Assembly (NCBI GenBank): GCA_902566925.1
Contig: CACFKO010000016.1
Coordinates: forward strand, 1 to 18,959
Source: an uncultured Pelagibacteraceae bacterium
GTDB taxonomy: Bacteria; Pseudomonadota; Alphaproteobacteria; Pelagibacterales; Pelagibacteraceae
Reading direction: 5' to 3'
Length of the DNA: 18,959 nt
Position numbers and translations under genes: made by a program. The notes below the pieces were generated by a model. That model was not told the origin of the DNA. It did no database searches and worked only from the letters and a program-made list of their open reading frames with translations. Positions 8,784 through 15,709 of this stretch are shown here, piece by piece; position 1 is the stretch's first letter, and each line of letters starts with the position of its first letter.

Positions 8784-8981
8784 TTATCGTTTTGATTTTG
8801 CTTTATTCATAGCTTTTTTGTGAGCCTTGTTTTCGTCTTCAATTTGTTTGATCAATCGTTCGACGAACCATTTCCTTAAACCGACAGGCAAATTGTATGC
8901 TTCGTAGAAACTCCATCCACCAAAGTACTTTAGTGAAAAGAATTGCTCGTATACGTTTTCCATATACTCATGCGTCAGGCC
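8784..8981 (-). CDS. Frameshift-reached C-terminal extension of the gp26-like protein (~65 codons)
   Basis: This frame overlaps the end of the gp26-like gene and continues past its stop with a protein-like sequence: GLTHEYMENVYEQFFS, then LKYFGGWSFYEAYNLPVGLR and KWFVERLIKQIEDE, ending in a Lys/Ala-rich tail. It has no convincing start of its own. The only ATG near its front (8963) lacks a clear ribosome site, and the ATG at 9083 lies deep in the overlapping gene. A shift at the run of seven T at 8988-8982 joins it to residue 290 of the gp26-like protein, giving about 355 residues. This matches the general layout of tail assembly chaperones, where a short and a frameshifted long form are made just before the tape measure gene. 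Alternatives are independent translation from 8963 (59 residues) or a one-base sequencing error. Confidence 0.7.
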   Translation of the reverse strand, partial: GLTHEYMENVYEQFFSLKYFGGWSFYEAYNLPVGLRKWFVERLIKQIEDENKAHKKAMNKAKSKR

Positions 8982-9852
8982 AAAAAAACTGTGCCGTGAT
9001 GGGCACCTCAACCTCCTGTTCGAACTCACAACCTTCGCATGTAAAATCATACTTAAGCTCAACAGAGGGTGAAAGATCAGCATATGCCTTTCTTAAAAAT
9101 CTAGAATCTCTAACTGGCATGTTATCAATAAAAGAGAACATCTTTTGCTTTACAACGTTACCGTTAATAGAAGTAACATATGTTTTAAGTTGGTCTGTCA
9201 ATATTGCTTCGCCTTGTTTATTCTTTTTGCGCATGTTGACTCGATCAGTGTATCTCTTCTCGTCTGCGCCATCCATCAGTTTGACTTCAACCACAGCCTT
9301 GGTAATAGGAACAGTGATTAAGAAAGTACCAACTGCCGTTGGGCCTTCAACTCCGTCAATGTGCGTACAATCAACATTCAGTTTAGTTCTTTGAACTTCT
9401 TCTAGGTCGATCTCAGGCTCGTTAACAGTACCGCAATGAGGACATGTTATTCTAGTACTATAATCAGGCCCATATCCTGATATTCTAGCTGCTATCATTA
9501 CTGCATTTTTATCGCCAATGAGCATTTCGTGTGGTCTGATATTTTTATTGATTATGATGGATTGCAACAATCTATCAATTGCAATTCCTTTTTTAAGCAA
9601 TGCGCGACTAGTCAAGATATCCTCTTCTTTTGCCGTCATATGCTTAATTTCAATAGTCTCTTGTTTATGAAGAGGGTGACCCTCTGGATAGAAAAGACCC
9701 TTTGAGGGCAATTCTACAAATTCCGTTGGCACAATGAAACTCAATCCTCCGGAATTATTGGTAGTTGTTTGCTGGGTTTCAGCTAAAGGGGCAGCGCTGG
9801 CCGCATGCTGTGCGGGAGAGCCAGCCCTTTCTTCATTATTACGTCTTGCCAT
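8968..9852 (-). CDS. gp26-like baseplate/tail assembly protein with zinc ribbon
   Basis: ATG at 9852 has GGAGGATAA directly upstream. The 294-residue product starts with a polar, Ala/Gln/Thr-rich leader (about 35 residues). It continues with FVELPSKGLFYPEGHPL and an MTAKEEDILTSRALLKKG block, which is the signature region of the T4 gp26-type baseplate protein family. A likely zinc ribbon is formed by C137/C140 (TCPHCG) and C272/C275 (CEGC). In T4, gp26 belongs to the baseplate hub assembly group. In this phage it lies between the tube and tape measure genes, where tail assembly chaperones usually sit. The frame ends FFWPDA at 8968, and a T7 run six codons earlier could shift ribosomes into a longer form. 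Family assignment is good; the chaperone role is inferred. Confidence 0.9.
   Translation of the reverse strand: MARRNNEERAGSPAQHAASAAPLAETQQTTTNNSGGLSFIVPTEFVELPSKGLFYPEGHPLHKQETIEIKHMTAKEEDILTSRALLKKGIAIDRLLQSIIINKNIRPHEMLIGDKNAVMIAARISGYGPDYSTRITCPHCGTVNEPEIDLEEVQRTKLNVDCTHIDGVEGPTAVGTFLITVPITKAVVEVKLMDGADEKRYTDRVNMRKKNKQGEAILTDQLKTYVTSINGNVVKQKMFSFIDNMPVRDSRFLRKAYADLSPSVELKYDFTCEGCEFEQEVEVPITAQFFWPDA
8982..8988 (-). promoter_or_regulatory. Candidate slippery site: run of seven U
   Basis: The mRNA reads CAG UUU UUU UGG in the gp26-like frame. The downstream frame is reached by reading UUU UUU U GGC, a +1 move (or -2). After +1 the P-site UUU codon re-pairs with an identical UUU, so slippage costs no pairing. 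The zero-frame stop UGA follows four codons later at 8970. Confidence 0.6.
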
Positions 9853-9900
9853 TTATCCTCCAATGTATTTAGCAATATGGGATTTTTAAAATTTTTAATA

Positions 9901-10611
9901 TTAGTCTTGTCGATCAACTGTTTCGCCAACTTTGTATGACTTAGCACCAGCCGGAACACCTTGATTAACCGAAGTAGCGAATGTCTTCTCAACTTCAACG
10001 TGAAGATTGCTAGCTCCGAAATCAGCTTCGTTGTTCATTTCTGCGTAATCGTATCTAACTTTAACAGTAATTTCATTAAGATCGTCTGAGGTATAATCTA
10101 AATCACCGAATTCAACACTAGTAATAAAAGCATTATGCAGTCTCCACCCTTCTAAAACATGACCTTGTTTGTGCATATCTTTCACGATAGAAGAGCCGTC
10201 TGGCGAGCCGACTGGTTGTTGTCCATCGACACCACCACCACTAATTTGCATTAAAACAATATCTCCTAATGCGTTAACGGCACCAAATTTGGTTATTGAC
10301 TGTGTTGAGACTTTATCATCTTTCGGAAGTCTATAACCAGAAGCAGAGATTATTTGTCTCAAAGTTTCGGCTGCATCCGGGTTAGCTGAATCTACAATTG
10401 TGAAGCTAACTTCGTTGTATTCCATTCGTCCCGGAAAATAAAATTTATGATTAATAAAAGCATGCTCTGCTGTTGTAATTGTCCAACTAGGCTTATCAAC
10501 TTTTTTGACTGTCCAGTATGGGATCCCATCAATGCTTAGTATCCATCTATATTTTCTTTTTGGTTCTGTATAAGCGCTATTCCAAAATCCGCTTTTCCCT
10601 GTATGAGCCAT
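9901..10611 (-). CDS. Tail tube protein (T4 gp19-like)
   Basis: ATG at 10611 is preceded by GGAGGA about 10 bases upstream. The 236-residue protein has the tube-protein layout: an N-terminal RKYRWILSIDGIPYW strand pair, then a long loop, then HKFYFPGRMEYNEVSFTIVD near residues 56-75, which is the recognisable gp19-type segment. Next come a helix (DAAETLRQII) and a C-terminal strand block (LHNAFITSVEFGDLDYTSDD, followed by ITVKVRYDYAEM). T4 gp19 is 163 residues, so this one is longer, with extra sequence near residues 115-150 (a Gly-rich loop) and at the C-terminus. It follows the sheath gene by 76 AT-rich bases, the same sheath-then-tube order as in T4. It polymerises into the inner tube through which DNA passes. 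Confidence 0.9.
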   Translation of the reverse strand: MAHTGKSGFWNSAYTEPKRKYRWILSIDGIPYWTVKKVDKPSWTITTAEHAFINHKFYFPGRMEYNEVSFTIVDSANPDAAETLRQIISASGYRLPKDDKVSTQSITKFGAVNALGDIVLMQISGGGVDGQQPVGSPDGSSIVKDMHKQGHVLEGWRLHNAFITSVEFGDLDYTSDDLNEITVKVRYDYAEMNNEADFGASNLHVEVEKTFATSVNQGVPAGAKSYKVGETVDRQD

Positions 10612-10687
10612 GTTTAAAAATCCTCCAATTTATCATGTACCTATTTAACTAGTATTTTATTTTTTTTATTTAACTTATTTTTATATC

Positions 10688-13600
10688 TTAATCGTCGAAA
10701 GACGCTCCTGCACCAGTGATTATAAAGTCGAGTGCAATAAATTCTACAGCCCTTGTTGGTTTGATCCAAATCTGAGCATACATTACATTTCTATCAACTA
10801 GATCGGGGGTAGTAGTGGTAGAATCAAGAACGATTCTGAAGTCTTCTAAACCAAATCCGGCTTTAATAGTTTCCATAAATGGACGAGCCTTAGACATAAA
10901 CCGCTGCCAAGTTATTTGAATGTTAGGATCGAAAAGAACTGTAGAAGCCATTCTAGAAATTCTCTTTTTCATGTAAAGAAGCATTCTTCTAACATTAATC
11001 CTATCCAACGCTGATGGTACTTGTTGCATGGTCTTCTGACCGAAGATAACAATACCTTCTGCTGGGAACTGAGCAATTGGGTTTACGTTTTCTTCGTAAA
11101 GCTTATCGCGTTCTTTTTTGGTAAGTCTCTGCGAAACTTGTAGTACTGGAAGTCCAGCATTACCTTGACTCAAGCCACCTCTGTTAAAGCCAGCAGGTGC
11201 GAACCACAGTGCACTAACGGCTTGTGAGTATGACATGGCACCAAGTGCTACAACTGATGGCGGCATCCAGATGTTTGCGCCGTTGCGTGTATCTCTCACT
11301 TGAACCCATGGATAGTAACTACATACGTAGCTAGAGTTAATCTTTCTTTCATTCTTAAGTTCAGTTATCAATGTGTCAACAATGTTTCCATTGGCCGCAT
11401 ATGCGTTAACTGTTTCAGAGCTACCGGTTGTCTCATGTCTAGGAGTATAAGATGCAGTCAAATCAATGATTGCCAATGCATCTGCTCGCGCTTCGCAAGT
11501 GTTAATCATGTGGTCTGTAATCGCATCATCGTGTATACCGGGCATGAGAAGCATGTCCATGTCGACGATTTCTGGATCTGATATTGTATCGATTGCTCGT
11601 CGAAGCGTGTAGTACTCATAGCTATCTCGAATGGTTCTTTTTGAGCTATCATTTGACTCAGAAAGAATTCTATTGTTGATAAGAGGCTCACGCTCGGTTA
11701 CGTCGACTCCTTCGAATCCACCGTAAAGTGGAAGTGTAAACTTGTCATATCCAGCGTCAAGAACCTTTTGATATCCTGCCTTGCTTGTATCAGTATTGAC
11801 CGCCAAAGAGCCATTGGTTGAATCCACACAACCGGCTGTATAGGATTTTCCTTCTGCTCTAGAGCCAGAGATATAAACACCGCCTAAGCCTGTATTAAGT
11901 TGTGGACGAACATCATCCAATGTAAAGTAGTTACTTACCTCTTCGCCTGTTCCTGCGTCCCAACTTCCGGATCCTTTGTTCTTAGCTCTAAGCTTAAGAG
12001 ACAAAACGTCATGTAAGGAATCATCAAATACACTGTTAGATTCATGTCTAAGGACATCTAAACCTAAGTATCTATCTTTAGGATCAGCCAACCAGCCAAC
12101 ACTAGCAGATTCTACCAATTTATGTCTTGGAAACTCTAGGGATGCTGTGAGGTATTTATGTAGATGGCCACCCGTAGTTGAGCTAGCAAGGTGTTGCGCT
12201 CCATTGGCGACTGTTGTCCAGACGCTCGTAGTGGCGTCACCGCCGGCAGTTGCCATTCCTTCTTCTCCGCCACCAATCGCATCACTATTACTAATAGCTG
12301 TTGCACCTCCGGCAAGAGAAATGGCGCTGAATCGAGGTACTCCGTAAAACCCAAAGGGCAATAAAGAAGCATCGAGTGCACCGTCTTGAACTTCAGCGTT
12401 CAGTTCCACACGAATATATTTTGAAGCGTTTGGATAGCTACCCATGATTCTGTAACGGTTTTCGCTATCATTCCAGACAAATCTTTGATCTCCAATCTTT
12501 CTTCCGATATATCCGGGAGATTGTGGATTTAAATTGCAACCGGTGAAAGTCTCAATGATTTGCATGTCTCTGTCGTTGTCGTCTATTTTGCGCACAACAA
12601 CATCAAACTTGCCATATTCTGCACCGGGGATACCATCTCTGCCGGCCTTAATATTGGCAATAGAGATTTTAATTTGTTTTTGTACGTTTTCCGATTCTTC
12701 AAGTGTAACAAAACGGAAAAGTTTTGGCATTGACGCTGGTGAATAACTAGCAGTTAATGCGCTCAAATCTTGGCCAAATATCCAACCAGACTTTGCCGGC
12801 TGGGCTTCGTATGTGAAGTCAGACAAGGTAGTTGTTGCATCAACTAATGGGAAGATAACACCAAAGAGGTCTTCTTTGGCAGCACCAACAGCGCCTCCTC
12901 CCCCAGCAACTTTTACTTTATGATTGAATGTGTTCGTTCCATCTCCGGATGAAAACATTTCGGAAACCATATCTTCGTATGACGCGCCAAGCCAATATCT
13001 TTTGTAATTGGTACCTTGGTTATCTGTCACCTTGCTATTTGTAAAGGTTGGGTTCGTATTGAAAACTTTTCGAATAAACATGTCAGACGATGGACTTAAG
13101 TCAAAGACGACAGTATCATCTGCTTCATAATGTGACGGGGCGAGGCCGGCTGTGGCCGTACTAGAAGAATGACCACCAGTAATATAAGTACCAGTTACTG
13201 TTATATCATAAGTCGATGTCGCGGCTGCATCAGCAGTAATGGTGACAGAAGTGGCTCCATTGGCTGCGGCAGAAACGTTATCAAGTTGATTAAGTAAGTG
13301 AGCCAGTGCGGCGTAGACTTGAGTAGCGCTCAAAGATCCGCTAATTCCAAGCGTGTGGGTTGTTCCGACTAATGTTGGAGTTGCTGTATATGCTGTTCCA
13401 TCATCAGTGGTAATCGTTAATACCGTTGATCCGCCAACTGCAACAATAATTGTTTGGTTATGGGCGTCTGGAGTAGATGGGTTTGCAATCACGTTTGTTG
13501 CTTTTATACCGGTGCTATCGAAATACGCGGCAGGGGTGCCCTCATTTTTCATTGCAATTCCCTTAAAAGCAGCGTTACTTCCTAGCGATGGGAAAAGAAT

Positions 13601-14176
13601 GCTGTTACCTTGAGCCTCGACAGTATAATTGCCTGCGCTAGCGCCGTTTTCCATGCTACCGCTTAATACAACAGAGCCACTATCTTGTACATACCAGACA
13701 GCAGCAAGAGTACCAGTCAGGGCCTCCGAAGATGCGCCTAGGGTACTTCCGGAAGGAATCAAGAAAAGGCCAAATGCGCCCCCTTGTCCTGCCGCACCAT
13801 TGGCACCAACACTATATCCACATGCACCATCGGTAGATGCACTAGAATACTCTTTTCCTACCAATCTTACAACTGTGATATCAGAAGAATTTCTTAAGTA
13901 TGCCATGGCAGCATAAGCTGCATACGAGGGAGCAGTCGGGGTACCGTATCGAGAAACATCAGTTGCTCCCAAACCAGTCACAGGCTCTCCGAAAACCTTT
14001 ACTAACTCTTGCATATCTCGGATTGCTGTTGGCCTCATTGTTGGGCCTTTTGCAAATCTACCTATAATACATGGTCCAGCATCTCCTGCTTCTGCGGGTC
14101 GACGAGAAAGGTCAACCTCCGCAGTTTGTACACCGGGTGATACAAACCTAAATTTATCTACACCAATTCTAGACAT
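10688..14176 (-). CDS. Contractile tail sheath protein (T4 gp18-like), unusually large
   Basis: ATG at 14176 has AAGGAG about 11 bases upstream. The 1162-residue product begins FRFVSPGVQTAEVDLSRRP and continues with GPCIIGRFAKGPTMRPT, the classic sheath start. It ends with the conserved sheath core: the LEDFRIVLD strand near residue 1105, then DRNVMYAQIWIKPTRAVEFI and a short acidic tail. A second conserved block (YEYYTLRRAIDTISDPE, near residue 850) precedes the MPGIHD loop. T4 gp18 is 659 residues, so there are about 500 extra residues, mostly between residues 110 and 400 and between 560 and 830. Residues about 233-332 form a Thr/Ala-rich beta module (annotated separately). The sheath contracts to drive the tube through the host envelope. 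Assignment is secure. Confidence 0.95.
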   Translation of the reverse strand: MSRIGVDKFRFVSPGVQTAEVDLSRRPAEAGDAGPCIIGRFAKGPTMRPTAIRDMQELVKVFGEPVTGLGATDVSRYGTPTAPSYAAYAAMAYLRNSSDITVVRLVGKEYSSASTDGACGYSVGANGAAGQGGAFGLFLIPSGSTLGASSEALTGTLAAVWYVQDSGSVVLSGSMENGASAGNYTVEAQGNSILFPSLGSNAAFKGIAMKNEGTPAAYFDSTGIKATNVIANPSTPDAHNQTIIVAVGGSTVLTITTDDGTAYTATPTLVGTTHTLGISGSLSATQVYAALAHLLNQLDNVSAAANGATSVTITADAAATSTYDITVTGTYITGGHSSSTATAGLAPSHYEADDTVVFDLSPSSDMFIRKVFNTNPTFTNSKVTDNQGTNYKRYWLGASYEDMVSEMFSSGDGTNTFNHKVKVAGGGGAVGAAKEDLFGVIFPLVDATTTLSDFTYEAQPAKSGWIFGQDLSALTASYSPASMPKLFRFVTLEESENVQKQIKISIANIKAGRDGIPGAEYGKFDVVVRKIDDNDRDMQIIETFTGCNLNPQSPGYIGRKIGDQRFVWNDSENRYRIMGSYPNASKYIRVELNAEVQDGALDASLLPFGFYGVPRFSAISLAGGATAISNSDAIGGGEEGMATAGGDATTSVWTTVANGAQHLASSTTGGHLHKYLTASLEFPRHKLVESASVGWLADPKDRYLGLDVLRHESNSVFDDSLHDVLSLKLRAKNKGSGSWDAGTGEEVSNYFTLDDVRPQLNTGLGGVYISGSRAEGKSYTAGCVDSTNGSLAVNTDTSKAGYQKVLDAGYDKFTLPLYGGFEGVDVTEREPLINNRILSESNDSSKRTIRDSYEYYTLRRAIDTISDPEIVDMDMLLMPGIHDDAITDHMINTCEARADALAIIDLTASYTPRHETTGSSETVNAYAANGNIVDTLITELKNERKINSSYVCSYYPWVQVRDTRNGANIWMPPSVVALGAMSYSQAVSALWFAPAGFNRGGLSQGNAGLPVLQVSQRLTKKERDKLYEENVNPIAQFPAEGIVIFGQKTMQQVPSALDRINVRRMLLYMKKRISRMASTVLFDPNIQITWQRFMSKARPFMETIKAGFGLEDFRIVLDSTTTTPDLVDRNVMYAQIWIKPTRAVEFIALDFIITGAGASFDD
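13180..13480 (-). other. Inserted Thr/Ala-rich beta module in the sheath (residues ~233-332)
   Basis: Within the sheath, residues about 233-332 alternate short Thr/Val/Ile strands with Gly/Asp turns (TIIVAVGGSTVLTITTDDG, later TSVTITADAAATSTYDITV). They enclose one helix, SATQVYAALAHLLNQLDN. Strand-helix-strand modules of this kind occur inserted in structural proteins of many marine phages. It probably sits on the outer surface of the sheath. There is no catalytic motif. Confidence 0.6.
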
Positions 14177-14247
14177 ATTAATTTATCTCCTTTAATTTCT
14201 AAATAAAAAACATTATTTCGTATTTGTGCCTTCTACACTTTATTACG

Positions 14248-14282
14248 TTTTCTAGAGTAAATAGTTAGAAATATCTAGAAAA
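14248..14282. promoter_or_regulatory. Inverted repeat in the gap before the sheath gene
   Basis: TTTTCTAGA (14248-14256) and TCTAGAAAA (14274-14282) form a perfect 9-bp inverted repeat around a 17-base AT-rich centre. It lies in the 109-base gap between the gp15-like stop and the sheath ATG, the longest gap between full genes here. The stem is AT-rich without a U tract, so it is a poor terminator. It could be an operator, a processing site or a leader structure for the highly expressed sheath mRNA, or chance. Confidence 0.4.
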
Positions 14283-14285
14283 GAA

Positions 14286-15209
14286 CTATTCCTTATAAAA
14301 AGGATTGGTACCTTTTTTATTTATTCTTTCAAATGAATCACCCATCACTACTCTTTCTCTAGGAATCCTGACAACCACTGCATTTTCGACTACTTTTACT
14401 ACATTCGAGTCTTCATTTTTATCGGCGCCAATCAAGTACCCCAAAACCTCAATTGATATTTTTGATTCGAATTTTCTCTCTTCTTCATTTAGTGTGCCAA
14501 TGTTATTACTTGAAGTGTAATTGTGATCGATAAAGGCTTCATACTTATGTCCCTCACTTCCATCTGAATATACAAAGAAGTATCTATGGTTTCTTCCAAT
14601 TGGAGAAAAGCCGCTAATAAACGGAGTCATCAAATCATTCATCTGCTGTTGGTATTCTGTGCGTATTGTAATTTCATACTTAACTGTTATATAAACTGGA
14701 ATGGGAGCATAATACGTTTTGTATACGATTTTATCTGGTATTCTAGATGCTGTGTCAAACATTCTGGCGACCTTCTTTGGCTTTGTTCTGCCGGTAGTTT
14801 GAGAAGAGCCTACATTTCTATCAACACCAGATTTCCTGCTAGCCTCAGACCTTCGAATATCTGCTGTTTTTTCGATGTTCTGTTCTCTTGCTATAATAAC
14901 TGACCCGCCATCTCCTATGTCCGGTATATTGCTAGGTACTGGCCCTTTGGTGGGATCTTTAGTTATGCTAATTCTTTCTACGGACATTAATGGCAAATGC
15001 AAGAGTCCGGACTTGTTTCTTAAGTCGACATCATGCTTGATCTGATAAGAGCGTTCCGCACCAACCCATATGACCGGCACTTTCTTAAAGCCTTTGTTTG
15101 TATCAGTATGCAAGTTCAGCTTTTCATTTAAATAATAATATATCGCTTTATCAACATCTTCTATAGTCGAAGGCTTTATCTTATATTTTACTTCTTTTTC
15201 ATCTTCCAT
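14286..15209 (-). CDS. Tail terminator / sheath stabiliser (T4 gp15-like)
   Basis: I place the start at ATG 15209 (MEDEKEVKYKIK) rather than the TTG codon just before it. GAGGGG lies about 7 bases upstream, and the gene overlaps the end of the gp14-like gene by 11 bases. The 307-residue product matches the T4 gp15 plan: an N-terminal VPVIWVGAERSYQIK segment, then a strand of the type LPLMSVERISI. In the middle is PIPVYITVKYEITIRTEYQQ with QMNDLMTPFISGF. Near the C-terminus a charged turn EEERKFESKI leads to the strand ISIEVLGYLIG. T4 gp15 has IxVPITYASKEHF, then YELSIFTRYEDDMFQI and RRIEWSLTFEVNGW in equivalent places. In T4, gp15 caps the tube and sheath and joins the tail to the neck. A Lys/Arg-rich loop at residues 108-150 is extra. 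Its place after gp14 and before the sheath agrees. Confidence 0.8.
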   Translation of the reverse strand: MEDEKEVKYKIKPSTIEDVDKAIYYYLNEKLNLHTDTNKGFKKVPVIWVGAERSYQIKHDVDLRNKSGLLHLPLMSVERISITKDPTKGPVPSNIPDIGDGGSVIIAREQNIEKTADIRRSEASRKSGVDRNVGSSQTTGRTKPKKVARMFDTASRIPDKIVYKTYYAPIPVYITVKYEITIRTEYQQQMNDLMTPFISGFSPIGRNHRYFFVYSDGSEGHKYEAFIDHNYTSSNNIGTLNEEERKFESKISIEVLGYLIGADKNEDSNVVKVVENAVVVRIPRERVVMGDSFERINKKGTNPFYKE

Positions 15210-15696
15210 CAAATAACCCCTCTCTTGCTCTCACGCATTTAGCTGATATTTCTAATTTGTGCTCAACTTGACCGAATAGACGCTTTGGCTCTCCCAATGT
15301 CATTATCTGGTATAGTACATCGCCATATAACACAAAGTCTCCCTCACGAACATATAGGTCTTGATCTTCTGTTAGCCTTCTCTTGTGAAAGTGAACTGTA
15401 ATTTCAGATACTTTATCAATCCCTATCTTCTCTGAGTAGCTTGTGCTTATTCCATTCCATTCAATTAGTGCTTGAACTCTTACAGGAGGCAAGAAGTTCT
15501 TTTCTATTGCTTCTCCGTATAAACTATGATATGCTGTTGTTTCATAGTCAATAGCATAGTACAATACTGTCTGTCCGATAACTCTTTCTATCAATTCGTC
15601 ATTGACTTGCTTAACGAGATCTCGCTCCTTCTTCCCTGCGAACAGCGGAGGAGGTGCTTTTTTCGGTTGTTTCCATTTGTTATCGTTATCGGACAT
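15199..15696 (-). CDS. Neck / head completion protein (T4 gp14-like)
   Basis: ATG at 15696 is preceded by AGGAGAAG, and its ribosome site overlaps the TAG stop of the upstream gene. The 165-residue protein begins with a polar Pro/Lys leader, then VLYYAIDYETTAYHSLYGEA, followed by FLPPVRVQALIEWNG. Later come VSEITVHFHKRRL, the turn EGDFVLYGDVLYQI, and EPKRLFGQVEHKLEISAKC. T4 gp14 has the same sequence of elements (FGEDLKNKF, DEVTLSI, EGDLIYFPMDNSLFEI, EPYDPFYQLGQ). It is shorter than T4 gp14 (256 residues), lacking the C-terminal region. Such proteins form the lower neck ring after DNA packaging. Position just before the gp15-like gene matches T4 order. Similarity is from memory of the T4 protein, but element order is convincing. 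Confidence 0.8.
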   Translation of the reverse strand: MSDNDNKWKQPKKAPPPLFAGKKERDLVKQVNDELIERVIGQTVLYYAIDYETTAYHSLYGEAIEKNFLPPVRVQALIEWNGISTSYSEKIGIDKVSEITVHFHKRRLTEDQDLYVREGDFVLYGDVLYQIMTLGEPKRLFGQVEHKLEISAKCVRAREGLFDGR

Positions 15697-15709
15697 GCTT
15701 TATCTTCTC

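Noticed and set aside
8989..9083. ATG at 9083 as the start of the frame that overlaps the gp26-like gene
   Set aside because: The part before the T7 run codes for low-complexity Arg/Ser/Leu sequence and lies fully inside the gp26-like gene. Protein-like sequence begins only after the T7 run.
9783..9998. Minus-strand frame of 71 codons spanning the gap between the tube and gp26-like genes
   Set aside because: It overlaps both real genes in another frame, has no protein-like pattern and is explained by the AT-rich spacer.
14248..14282. Intrinsic terminator after the gp15-like gene
   Set aside because: The stem is AT-rich, the loop is 17 bases and no U tract follows, so it is listed as an unexplained inverted repeat instead.
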